DNA from: Lactobacillus helveticus DSM 20075 = CGMCC 1.1877
GTDB lineage: Bacteria; Bacillota; Bacilli; Lactobacillales; Lactobacillaceae
Direction of reading: 5' to 3'
Length of the DNA: 22,849 nucleotides
Assembly (NCBI RefSeq): GCF_000160855.1
Contig: NZ_GG700753.1
Span: 33,054 to 55,902 of the forward strand
Shown: positions 6,590 to 13,793 of the stretch, one piece after another
How the letters are laid out: each line of letters opens with the position of its first letter
How positions within the stretch are numbered: position 1 is the stretch's first letter
Program-made: the position numbers and the translations under genes
The notes under the pieces: generated by a model
What the model was told of the DNA's origin: nothing
Databases searched by the model: none
The model's input: only the letters and a program-made list of their open reading frames with translations

Positions 6590-6646
6590 TTGATTTTTAT
6601 AAATTGAGCATAAAAATCGATTATGAAATATTTGAAAAATGCTTGA

Positions 6647-6775
6647 CTTGAAACTAAAAAGAAAAATTTGAATCGTTCAATTAAACGTTTAGAGCATAAA
6701 ATTTTTCTTTATGAAAGCGGAGAAATCAAGCAAGGTAAAAGTTATTTTGAAGAATATAAGATTTTAGATGATTAG
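6647..6775 (+). pseudogene. C-terminal remnant of a MerR-like regulator
   Basis: A frame open from 6647 to TAG 6773 encodes LNRSIKRLEHKIFLYESGEI and then KQGKSYFEEYKILDD, which looks like the coiled-coil tail of a MerR-family regulator. The DNA-binding N-terminus is absent. TTGACTTGAAAC at 6643-6654, just before the remnant, resembles the -35 part of a MerR-type promoter, so a deletion may have fused promoter and tail. The stop overlaps the ribosome site of the next gene, the usual MerR/DUF2255 spacing. Family assignment is from a short segment only. Confidence 0.4.
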
Positions 6776-6785
6776 GAGCAAAAAA

Positions 6786-7194
6786 ATGAAAGATTGGACT
6801 AAAGAAGAATTAGATGTTTTAAACAAGATAACTACTGTCCAAAACCATCCTAATGATGAGGGCCAGAGTTTTCAAGACTCCCCTATTTGGGTGGTAACCA
6901 ACAATAATCACGTTTATTTAAGAGCTGGTAAAGGCAAAGAAAGCAAATGGTACAAGTCGGGTTAAAAAAAACGGTGGTGCCATTGAATTTAATAATCAAA
7001 CCTATCCAGTAAATTATGTAGCTATTGAGGATGAAGATGAAATCAAAGCAGTAACAGATGCTTACAAAGCAAAGTATCATGGTCAATATCCAATTGATAT
7101 GATGGTATCAGACAAATGTGCTACGGCAACAATTCGATTTGATCCGTCAGGATCTGGAAGCTTCAAGAAAACGAACTCACCCAAAACACATTGA
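6786..7194 (+). pseudogene. DUF2255 family protein, frameshifted and 3'-fused to an IS remnant
   Basis: The start is ATG 6786 with AGGAG eight bases upstream. The first frame (DWTKEELDVLNKI, DSPIWVVTNNNHVYLRAGKG, SKWYKSG) stops at 6963. One base over it continues as KKNGGAIEFNNQTYPVNYVA and then DEIKAVTDAYKAKYHGQYPI, the conserved DUF2255 C-terminal half. One extra base around 6958-6963 explains the break. The tail reads ATIRFDP and then enters IS5-family sequence near 7130, ending at TGA 7192. Family function is unknown. It was probably cotranscribed with the MerR remnant. Confidence 0.75.
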
Positions 7195-7843
7195 TCCTTA
7201 TGATATCTTCTGTGCCATGCTCTATGTCATTAAAAATGGCTATACTTGGCGTGATTTGCAGGCTGATTATCCAAAGTGGTCCACCGTTTACTACTATTGG
7301 ATGAGTTGGTCAAAAGCCCCCACCCCTGATAAACCAGCTTTATTAACTCAGGTTTTAAAAAAATTGTCGCTGATCGACGATTAAGGCAAGGGCGGTCAGC
7401 CCGAACTTCGTTCGTCATTTTAGATGCCCAAAGCATTAAGAACACCGCTACCGCTGAAAATAAGGGTTACGATGGTGGCAAGAAAATTTCCGGCATTAAG
7501 CGCCATTTAGCCGTCGACATCACTGATCGTGACGGGGCGATTGCACTCATCACCCTTAATTTAGAGCAGTTTAAATTGGTTCGAACCATGATGGTTGATA
7601 GTGGTTATACCGGCCAAAATTTTGCCAATGAGATTAGCAGTTTAACCTCAGCCAAGGTAATCGTCGTTAAAAGAAATGAGTTACACCAATCTTCGGTTAT
7701 CCCCCCAACGGTGGCTCATTGAACGTTCATTTAGTTGGTTGGGAAATTATCATCGTTTATGGCGTAACTGTGAGCGTAAACTCAACACTAGTCTCATGAT
7801 GGTTTCGTTAGCTTTTATCAGGTTACTTCTCAAAAGATACTAA
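7130..7843 (+). mobile_element. IS5-family transposase remnant (truncated, two frameshifts)
   Basis: Three consecutive frames make up a decayed IS5-type DDE transposase. The first (about 7133-7384) has FDLIRQDLEASRKRTHPKHI and YDIFCAMLYVIKNGYTWRDL, then WSTVYYYW. The second (from about 7372) has SFVILDAQSIKNT, GYDGGKKISGIKRHL and DSGYTGQNFA. The third (about 7690-7843) has QRWLIERSFSWLGNYHRLWR. These supply the three catalytic acids D, D and E. The N-terminus and left terminal repeat are missing, the segment between the second-frame motifs is short, and one shift lies at a C6 run near 7700. It is dead. It forms the left border between native sequence and the folate block. The ATG at 7118 belongs to the disrupted DUF2255 gene. 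Confidence 0.8.
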
Positions 7844-8261
7844 ACAGTTTCTGAAAGTATCTTTCTTTATCGAAAGCAATTTTTGCAGCTGCTGATGATA
7901 CGGCTGATAGAATTGGTCACGTCGTCGATTAATTTTCCAACTTGACGGTGGCGTTTGATACAAAGCATGGCCAAATGTATTCTTGGCATATACAAGATGA
8001 TAGTAATCACCAGTTAGTCCCTCATTCGGATCACGATTGGGATCAATTAAATACCGGTTCAAGTTATTTTCTAAAACTGTAAACCCAAGCCCTGGCAAAA
8101 AAATCATACAATTCCCTTAAAAACCAGTCGGTATTAGCTAAAACAGCCGTTGGTAATAGTGCATCAGCCATTTCGGCAATAATCGTTGTCCCACTGTGCG
8201 GCAAATCAAATACAACTGGGAAACGATTCAATTCGGCATTATAAACTTAGTAATTTGACAT
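7844..8261 (-). pseudogene. Broken N-formylglutamate amidohydrolase-like gene
   Basis: The gene begins at ATG 8261, four bases after the Nudix stop with AGGTGA upstream, so it was the last gene of the folate operon. Codon 5 is TAA. The same frame then reads NRFPVVFDLPHSGTTIIAEM and NTDWFLRELYDF up to a T7 run (8097-8103). Removing one T joins it to PGLGFTVLENNLNRYLIDPN, DYYHLVYAKNTFGHALYQTP and RRDQFYQPYHQQL. PHSG, RYLIDPNRDP and YHQQL match the FGase family (N-formylglutamate to glutamate and formate). The 3' half is lost at the IS5 remnant. The product is non-functional; the original substrate is uncertain, since FGase-like proteins also act on other amides. Confidence 0.75.
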
Positions 8262-8264
8262 AAC

Positions 8265-8801
8265 TTAATCACCTGATTTGATAAGTGCAAAATACTTTGC
8301 AAACTCTGTCGGTGCTTGGGCTTGCGTTAATAAAGAAACCGGTAATTCGGGATTGCTTCGAGTACCAGGTTCAATTAAAAAGTGAAAGCGAAAGTCGACG
8401 TGTTGATGCGCACTCTCACCCTTAACCGGATTAGCTGGAATTGCAATCAGGTTAACATCAATCAGCTGACCACTTTCAGGCTTCACCTGATAGCCGGTTT
8501 CTTCATGAAATTCCCTAACTGCGCAGTTAATCGGCAGCTCACCCGGTTCAACGTGGCCGGCCGGCAGCAGTGTTGTTCGTAGATACGGATGACGAATAAA
8601 AAAGCCGGCATTTTTTGAAAAGACCATCGCACTGGCAGACAAGTGGACCTTGGATTTTCGATTTCGAAGTTCAGCCGGTTGCTGATCGGTCAAAATTCCT
8701 TTAATTTGAACCAACTTTTTATCTGTTAACCATGAAACCGGCAACTCAGCAAGTTGGTCGATCGCCTTAATAAGCACTGACAAATAAGGATCTTGAGGCA
8801 T
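8265..8801 (-). CDS. Nudix hydrolase in folate operon, candidate dihydroneopterin triphosphate pyrophosphatase
   Basis: This 178-residue protein has a complete Nudix box, G-x5-E-x7-REUxEExGU, read as GHVEPGELPINCAVREFHEE followed by TGY (about residues 86-108). The box binds Mg and cuts a diphosphate bond in a nucleoside-diphosphate-X compound. An approximately 60-residue helical N-terminus precedes it. Its place among folB, folKE, folC and folP suggests removal of pyrophosphate from dihydroneopterin triphosphate, the step done by the Nudix enzyme FolQ in Lactococcus. That role is inference from context. ATG 8801 is chosen because AAAGGTGA lies just upstream; it starts 11 bases after the folP stop. 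The following gene is broken, so this is the last intact gene of the operon. Confidence 0.8.
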   Translation of the reverse strand: MPQDPYLSVLIKAIDQLAELPVSWLTDKKLVQIKGILTDQQPAELRNRKSKVHLSASAMVFSKNAGFFIRHPYLRTTLLPAGHVEPGELPINCAVREFHEETGYQVKPESGQLIDVNLIAIPANPVKGESAHQHVDFRFHFLIEPGTRSNPELPVSLLTQAQAPTEFAKYFALIKSGD

Positions 8802-8812
8802 TCTTATCACCT

Positions 8813-9904
8813 TTACTTTAGCAATAGCTGATCTTTTAGCAACTCAAAAGCATCGATTAGCTGACGAGTTTCTTTTGCATCATGTACCCGAATAACCCGA
8901 CCGCCAAGAACCGTCATAAATGCTTCAAATAGCAGCGTTGGAATCAATCGATCATCCGCTGATTCCAAATTAAACAGCCGTTTAGCAAAACTTTTTCGCG
9001 AAATTGCAATCATAATCGGTGTTTGAAATTCTGCCATTAATTTCGTTAATTTCATCTTAATCAGATCAAAAGCTAACGTATTATGATCAGAAAAGCCAAC
9101 GCCCGGGTCAATCACAATGTTTTCTTTTTCAAGCCCAACGCCTGTTAAATCGCTAATTGTATGTGTAAAGAAATCCATCATTGTTTTTGATAAGGTTTCC
9201 GTTTGCTCATTGAAGTTCCGACCATTAAACATCGTTACAACAGCAGGTTTGTATTTAGCAACTAAATTCAGTTTTGCTTGAGAATTAAAGCCATCGATGT
9301 CGTTAATAATTTGAATACCATTTTTTAGTGCTTCTTCAATAACCGCGTTTGTATTGGAATCAATTGCCAAAACAATATTTGGAAAACGCTTGTGAATAGC
9401 GTCCAAAAACGGTTTAATTCGCCCCCACTCCTCTTCAGCACTAATATCATCAAAGTGTGGCTTGGAAGATTTGCCACCGACTTCAAAGATGGCAGTTCCG
9501 GCTGCCAGGTCTGCTTCAATTCGTTTCAGAACCCCATCGACTGAAGCGTTTCTCCCACCATCGTAAAATGAATCCGGCGTCAAGTTTAAAATCGAATAAA
9601 TAATTGGTTTGGTCGTAATATCAAAGTCAAATCCCCGACCCTTAAAATGGATTTGAGAAGCTGCCTGGATTTGCTGCAGCGTACCGTTTTCAGCGCCAAA
9701 CACTTCTGGCCAACTTTTAATTACAGCTGCCAATTCCGTTTGCGTAAATGTCGCGATGACTAGCGATGACGAAATCGAAAGATTGGCAGTCTGATCAGCT
9801 AACAGATTAATTAATTTGGGTAATTCTTCTGTATTCGCATTAAAAGAAATGGTGACGTTGCCGCTAAATGTTTGTTGACGATTGTTTATTTTTTTAATTT
9901 CCAT
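8813..9904 (-). CDS. folP: Dihydropteroate synthase
   Basis: The enzyme joins 6-hydroxymethyl-dihydropterin diphosphate to p-aminobenzoate, giving dihydropteroate. The TIM-barrel motifs run in order: ILNLTPDSFYDGGR (about 105-118), EVGGKSSKP (a variant of DxGGESTRPG), NDIDGF, IDPGVGF, AISRKSF and RVHDAKE. The barrel is preceded by an N-terminal extension of about 95 residues, absent from the roughly 270-residue Escherichia type but seen, as I recall, in other lactobacilli. In the second motif the usual D is E and TRPG is SKPH, which are conservative or loop changes. The start is ATG 9904; it overlaps the end of folC by 11 bases, with GAAGTGAG as a weak ribosome site, so translation is probably coupled. 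It is the target of sulfonamides in the family. Confidence 0.9.
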   Translation of the reverse strand: MEIKKINNRQQTFSGNVTISFNANTEELPKLINLLADQTANLSISSSLVIATFTQTELAAVIKSWPEVFGAENGTLQQIQAASQIHFKGRGFDFDITTKPIIYSILNLTPDSFYDGGRNASVDGVLKRIEADLAAGTAIFEVGGKSSKPHFDDISAEEEWGRIKPFLDAIHKRFPNIVLAIDSNTNAVIEEALKNGIQIINDIDGFNSQAKLNLVAKYKPAVVTMFNGRNFNEQTETLSKTMMDFFTHTISDLTGVGLEKENIVIDPGVGFSDHNTLAFDLIKMKLTKLMAEFQTPIMIAISRKSFAKRLFNLESADDRLIPTLLFEAFMTVLGGRVIRVHDAKETRQLIDAFELLKDQLLLK

Positions 9905-11231
9905 TATGCTCACTTCTAGATAGTAGATATGTTCGAATCGGATTTAATAGATAAAATGAACCAACAACTAAGATAACAGTAGTTGGTGAAGCCGTCATAA
10001 TAGCTTGCTTAATTGCTTTAACCGGAGAAGTAAATTCTGGAAATTGCCGGTTGGTATATTTTTGATAAACATCCGCCAATTTAACCGGTGAAAGTTCGCG
10101 CTGCTGATTTTCCGGCTGCGTGATAATAAACGAGCTGTTTTTGAGAGTAAGCAGTTTTTGAACCGCTATTTCATAAGATTTATCCTTTAAAAAACCATTA
10201 ACAATCAGCTTGGGAGCATTTGGATACAGTTTCTGAACCGTCTCAACAAATGCGCTGATGCCGTCAGGATTATGGCCACCGTCCAAAATGATTTTTGGCT
10301 TTTGCTGAACCGTTTCAAAACGTCCCGGTACAACCAATTCAGCCAAAGAATGAGCCAAGATATCATCCAGTCGCTGTTGAAATGACGTTCGTTTCACAAA
10401 ATCGAAAAACCAAGTCAATACCGTTGCCAAGTTTTCAAGCTGATAGGTCCCGGCCAAGTCAAAGCGAAAAGTGCCGCTTTGCTCACTGTGCCCGAGCAAA
10501 GCGCGATAATGAACCTGTTTGCTACGCTTTGATTGTTGCGAGGTAGTTATTGTGACCCAATCAGCGTTCAAAAAAACAGCCTGTTTTGACACAGCTTCAT
10601 TTTCTAATACCTTCAACGCTTCAAGCGACTGATTCTGAGCCGTAATCGTAACGTTATGGTGCCTGATAATTTTAGATTTAGTAGTTGCAATTTCTGTAAT
10701 ATTATTTCCCAAAATGCCAACATGATCCAAGCTAATCTTGGTAAAAATTGAGTACATTGTTGTGGCCACGGCATTTGTTGCATCAAGTTCACCACCAAGG
10801 CCACATTCCAAAACAACGTAATCAACCCGCTGTTCGGCAAAATACAACATTGAAATTAAAAATTGCGCTTCGAATTCGGAAACTTTAACGTTTGCAAAAG
10901 CTGCTGTTCTCAGTAATTTTTTAATCACCGAGATCTTTTCTTCGAAGATTCGACTGGGAATATTTTTAAAGTCAATTTGAATGCCATTGTAAATTTCGCC
11001 AATATAGGGACTGGTAAATAGCCCAACCCGGTGACCCATTTGTTTAAGAATTGCGGTAATCATCATTGCCGTAGAACCTTTTCCGTTAGTACCGCAAATA
11101 TGAATAATTTTAAATTTCTGATCGGGACTGCCAAGTGCTTTTAAAATCCGTTTGAGCAAACCAATCCGATCGCCCTGATCATACAGAAACGTTGGAAACT
11201 CGGCAGCATTAAGTTCAGATTGTTTTCCCAT
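9894..11231 (-). CDS. folC: Bifunctional dihydrofolate/folylpolyglutamate synthase
   Basis: This 445-residue Mur-ligase-like enzyme adds glutamate to dihydropteroate and/or extends the polyglutamate tail, using ATP. The N-terminal ATPase domain has HICGTNGKGSTAMMITAIL, VGLFTSPYI, YVVLECGLGGELDATN (metal/ATP acidic site) and KISLDHVGILG. The C-terminal domain has LDGGHNPDGISAF and LIVNGFLKDK. The FPGS_1 signature is intact. ATG 11231 is preferred, with AGGTGATG directly before it, over the GTG at 11240. It overlaps folKE by 17 bases. A second folC may exist elsewhere, as in many lactobacilli; here it belongs to the biosynthetic set. Confidence 0.9.
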   Translation of the reverse strand: MGKQSELNAAEFPTFLYDQGDRIGLLKRILKALGSPDQKFKIIHICGTNGKGSTAMMITAILKQMGHRVGLFTSPYIGEIYNGIQIDFKNIPSRIFEEKISVIKKLLRTAAFANVKVSEFEAQFLISMLYFAEQRVDYVVLECGLGGELDATNAVATTMYSIFTKISLDHVGILGNNITEIATTKSKIIRHHNVTITAQNQSLEALKVLENEAVSKQAVFLNADWVTITTSQQSKRSKQVHYRALLGHSEQSGTFRFDLAGTYQLENLATVLTWFFDFVKRTSFQQRLDDILAHSLAELVVPGRFETVQQKPKIILDGGHNPDGISAFVETVQKLYPNAPKLIVNGFLKDKSYEIAVQKLLTLKNSSFIITQPENQQRELSPVKLADVYQKYTNRQFPEFTSPVKAIKQAIMTASPTTVILVVGSFYLLNPIRTYLLSRSEHNGN

Positions 11232-12288
11232 TAACATCACCTATCGAGTTTAAAAATGCCATTCTTAACGCCTGGTCGGTCTCAAAAACACCAGAAAAAC
11301 GAATCGTCCGAGTTAATGAATCAGCCTTTTTAACGCCCCGCATTTCAACACACATGTGCCGGGCGTCAACAATAACCGCCACTCCCTTGGGTGCCAGAAT
11401 TCGGTTCATTTGGGCAACAATATCATCAGTCAGCTTCTCTTGAAGGCCCAACTTGTGTGATACAAAATCAACCAGTCTCGGGATTTTACTTAAGCCAATA
11501 ATTTTCCCGTGATCAGGTACGTAAGCAATGTGGGCTTCCCCCCAAAACGGCATCATGTGGTGCTCACACATTGAATAAAACGGAATGTTTTTCACCATCA
11601 CCATTTTTGAATTATCAGTCTCTTTGGTATTAAACAATTTATAGTCTTCAAAATTATCCAACCCCTCAGACGAAAAAATTTCATTATACATCCGGGCGAC
11701 GCGATCCGGTGTCTCCACCAGTCCTGGTCGATCCGGATCATCTCCGATCGCATTTAGGATTTGACGAATTGCGCTTTCAACGACTTGTTTAGATTGCGTC
11801 TGCTTTTGTACAAGTTGAATTGTTTGATCTGCTTTTTGAAGTTTTTGAATTTGAGCCTTAATTTGATTATAAAATGGAAATTTAGGTGTCACGATTTCCA
11901 GTGTTGGTACCAGCACAAATAAACGGTTGAATGCTTCCGGATGCGGAATAATCAGCGACTCAGTCTTAATCTTTTGATCACCCCAAAAAATAATATCAAC
12001 ATCCAATGTCCGCGGTCCCCAATGTACATCACGAGTCCGGTGCAAATGCAATTCGATTTGGTGGATTTTGGTTAACAAGTCTTCCGGTGAATCAGTTGTT
12101 GCGATTTTAAGCGCAATATTTATAAAGGCCCGCTGGTTCACATTACCAACCGGTGAAGTTTCATAAAAACTTGAAGCTTTATCAATCAAAATAGCCGGGT
12201 CGTTTCCCAACAGTGCAACGGCTTTGTTAATATAGGCTTCACGATTACCGATATTACTACCTAAACTTAAAATGACATTTTCCATCAT
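11215..12288 (-). CDS. folKE: FolK-FolE fusion: HPPK and GTP cyclohydrolase I
   Basis: This is a natural fusion of two folate enzymes, 357 residues. Residues 1 to about 160 are hydroxymethyl-dihydropterin pyrophosphokinase, with LSLGSNIGNR, SPVGNVNQ, WGPRTLDVDIIFWG and IPHP. A Q/K-rich linker (QKLQKADQTIQLVQKQTQSK) leads to GTP cyclohydrolase I at about 170-357, with GLVETPDRVARMY, YSMCEHHMMPFWGEAHIAYV, GLSKIPRLVDF and HMCVEMRG. The zinc ligands Cys/His in CEHH and the Cys in HMC are all present. The fusion covers the first committed step from GTP and the third pterin step. A folKE fusion is also described in Lactococcus. The ATG overlaps the folB stop as ATGA. Both domains look complete. Confidence 0.95.
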   Translation of the reverse strand: MMENVILSLGSNIGNREAYINKAVALLGNDPAILIDKASSFYETSPVGNVNQRAFINIALKIATTDSPEDLLTKIHQIELHLHRTRDVHWGPRTLDVDIIFWGDQKIKTESLIIPHPEAFNRLFVLVPTLEIVTPKFPFYNQIKAQIQKLQKADQTIQLVQKQTQSKQVVESAIRQILNAIGDDPDRPGLVETPDRVARMYNEIFSSEGLDNFEDYKLFNTKETDNSKMVMVKNIPFYSMCEHHMMPFWGEAHIAYVPDHGKIIGLSKIPRLVDFVSHKLGLQEKLTDDIVAQMNRILAPKGVAVIVDARHMCVEMRGVKKADSLTRTIRFSGVFETDQALRMAFLNSIGDVNGKTI

Positions 12289-12635
12289 GATTGTTTCATC
12301 TCGATTTCCACATTATTAAAGACGCCGTCAACCGGTAAGTTTAATTTACGGATTCGAACAGTGACCGTCTGAATCCGACTATCCAATTGCTTAATAGCAG
12401 TTAAAATTTTCTGAGCCAGTGTTTCAACCAGATTGACGTGATTTTCATCAATAATTTTTTCAACAATCGGATAGAAGTCTCCATAACTAACTGTGCTTGC
12501 TAATTGATCGGCAACCGGCACTGCATTAATGACCGCTTCCAAATCAACTTGAAGGGTTTGGCCAACCTTCTTTTCTTCCGGAAGGACGCCAATGTGCCCA
12601 TGAAACTGCATATTTTGAACTCTGATCGTATACAT
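12285..12635 (-). CDS. folB: Dihydroneopterin aldolase
   Basis: This 116-residue enzyme cuts dihydroneopterin to hydroxymethyl-dihydropterin and glycolaldehyde. It has MQFHGHIGVLPEEKKVGQTL at the N-terminus (substrate loop HGHIGV.EE), STVSYGDFYPIVE in the middle, HVNLVETLAQKI with the guanine-binding Glu, and the C-terminal VTVRIRKLNLPVDG with the family Lys. It is a tunnel-fold protein of normal length. ATG 12635 has GGAG eight bases upstream; an in-frame start at 12668 would lie inside the terminator stem and is unlikely. It is the first gene of the folate biosynthetic run. Confidence 0.93.
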   Translation of the reverse strand: MYTIRVQNMQFHGHIGVLPEEKKVGQTLQVDLEAVINAVPVADQLASTVSYGDFYPIVEKIIDENHVNLVETLAQKILTAIKQLDSRIQTVTVRIRKLNLPVDGVFNNVEIEMKQS

Positions 12636-12649
12636 AACAAAAACTCCTC

Positions 12650-12663
12650 GTATTTCTAAATAC
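12650..12663. repeat. Perfect 14-base palindrome upstream of folB
   Basis: GTATTT-CT-AAATAC lies between the folT terminator and the folB ribosome site (GAGGAG). It could be an operator or a small hairpin adjusting folB translation. No regulator is identifiable. Confidence 0.4.
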
Positions 12664-12664
12664 A

Positions 12665-12710
12665 ACAAAAAGCGGTTCGCAGCAACCGATTATTGCCAGA
12701 CGCACCGCTA
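12665..12710 (-). terminator. Terminator/attenuator between folT remnant and folB
   Basis: On the minus strand AGCGGT (12709-12704) pairs with ACCGCT (12676-12671). An inner GCAA/TTGC helix sits in the enclosed segment, and TTTTTGTTG follows. It closes the folT message. Only about 30 bases separate it from folB, with no clear promoter between, so it may be a leaky terminator or attenuator through which folB is read. I see no THF-riboswitch consensus in it. Confidence 0.55.
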
Positions 12711-12714
12711 AAAA

Positions 12715-12975
12715 TTAACCCAGTAATTTATTTTTAATGCGTTCAAATTGCGTTGAGTTGAGCCCAAAATAAATAATTAAGATTTGAAGTAGTGTTGCAA
12801 TCGCTTCTTTTGACAACCGAGCAGGTAAATAGCCAATAAATGGCATCTTATACATTAAACTCAACCAAAGCGTGTTTAAAACCGTGTTAACAAACACTGC
12901 AATAATTAGTTACGAAACGATCACTCGGGTCCACGTAATCTTCTGCTGATAGAAAAAGAGACCGTATATACTTCA
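12715..12975 (-). pseudogene. C-terminal remnant of the ECF folate transporter S component FolT, with a nonsense codon
   Basis: The minus frame reads SIYGLFFYQQKITWTRVIVS, then TAA (12910-12912), then LIIAVFVNTVLNTLWLSLMY and FIGYLPARLSKEAIATLLQI to a stop at 12715. The block NTLWLSLMY...LPARL is the typical end of FolT, the folate-binding membrane subunit. The TAA probably replaced CAA or AAA by a single substitution. Everything upstream of about 12975 is lost. The gene sits immediately upstream of folB in the same direction, so uptake and synthesis once formed one locus. The remnant cannot bind folate. Confidence 0.75.
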
Positions 12976-13008
12976 TGTAGCTTATTTCATATTTTAACCA
13001 CTTTTCTT

Positions 13009-13034
13009 AAATTTGCAATACAAATTTGCAATAC
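13009..13034. repeat. Perfect 13-bp tandem repeat before the glycosylase gene
   Basis: AAATTTGCAATAC occurs twice in direct succession, 40 bases before the glycosylase start. The second copy ends in a TACAAT -10-like sequence, so the duplication lies in the promoter. The interval 12976-13074 otherwise contains no gene. Confidence 0.6.
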
Positions 13035-13074
13035 AATAGAAGTAGTCAAATTATCTAATAAGATGAGGTTTACC

Positions 13075-13728
13075 ATGAAAGAAATCACTTTAAATCAGCT
13101 TTATGACATCATGTATTACCATCTTGATCCAAATGGCTGGTGGCCTGGCCGCTCTGATTGGGAGGTGATTTGGTCGACAGTTTTAATTCAAAATACTAAT
13201 TGGAAAAATGTTGATAAAGCATTGAAAATTTTATATAAAGCAACTAATTTTCTACCTGCGAATATTTTGAAAATGAGCGATGAGGAATTGCAACAAACGA
13301 TTGCCTCAGCTGGTTCTTATACTCGTAAGGCTCAGACCCTCAAAAATATTGCTCAATACTTCAAAGATAATTTTAATTATGATCTTGAAGTAGCTCAGGA
13401 GCAGAATAAAAAGAAATTGCGCAAAGAAATTCTGACCATTAAAGGAATTGGACCTGAAACTGCGGATGTGATCTTGATGTATGGTTTACGTAAAGGCGAA
13501 TTTGTAGTCGATCAATATTCACGCAGATTATTTACTTGCCTAGGTTGGCAAGATATTCCTCCATATGAGAAAGCAAAAAAGATCATTGAAGAAAATTTGA
13601 CTGACTTTACTTTACGTAATTATCAAAATTTTCATGCAATGATCGATATGTTTGGACAAAAATATAAGCTGCCTGAGCAGTTTAATGAATCATTTTTGAA
13701 GAATTATCAATTAGTAATCCCTAACTAA
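13075..13728 (+). CDS. Endonuclease III-like DNA glycosylase (HhH-GPD, MagIII-like)
   Basis: This 217-residue base-excision glycosylase has the HhH-GPD fold. WSTVLIQNTNWKNVDKAL opens the domain. The helix-hairpin-helix is LTIKGIGPETADVILMYG (about 122-139), and the catalytic Asp is in EFVVDQYSRRLF. The Lys of bifunctional Nth (GRKTA) is Glu here (GPETA), so a monofunctional glycosylase without lyase is expected. The C-terminal four-cysteine Fe-S cluster is absent. Both features fit the 3-methyladenine glycosylase MagIII of Helicobacter. ATG 13075 follows GATGAGGT. The gene stands alone, ending in a strong terminator. Substrate is inferred from family. Confidence 0.85.
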   Translation: MKEITLNQLYDIMYYHLDPNGWWPGRSDWEVIWSTVLIQNTNWKNVDKALKILYKATNFLPANILKMSDEELQQTIASAGSYTRKAQTLKNIAQYFKDNFNYDLEVAQEQNKKKLRKEILTIKGIGPETADVILMYGLRKGEFVVDQYSRRLFTCLGWQDIPPYEKAKKIIEENLTDFTLRNYQNFHAMIDMFGQKYKLPEQFNESFLKNYQLVIPN

Positions 13729-13752
13729 AGTCATAAATAATCTAAACCTGTT

Positions 13753-13791
13753 AAAAAGGCAAGACAAATATTTCATTGTCTTGCCTTTTTT
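13753..13791. terminator. Bidirectional intrinsic terminator
   Basis: AAAAAGGCAAGACAA (13753-13767) and TTGTCTTGCCTTTTT (13776-13790) are perfectly complementary around an 8-base loop. It ends the glycosylase gene and, on the minus strand, the small membrane protein gene that converges on it. Confidence 0.92.
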
Positions 13792-13793
13792 CA

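Noticed and set aside
10295..10546. 83-codon plus-strand ORF inside folC
   Set aside because: Antisense to an intact, conserved gene; no RBS and no family.
12640..12715. THF (folT) riboswitch upstream of folB
   Set aside because: The hairpin between folT and folB is under 50 bases and lacks the conserved core; a riboswitch would lie upstream of the lost folT 5' end.
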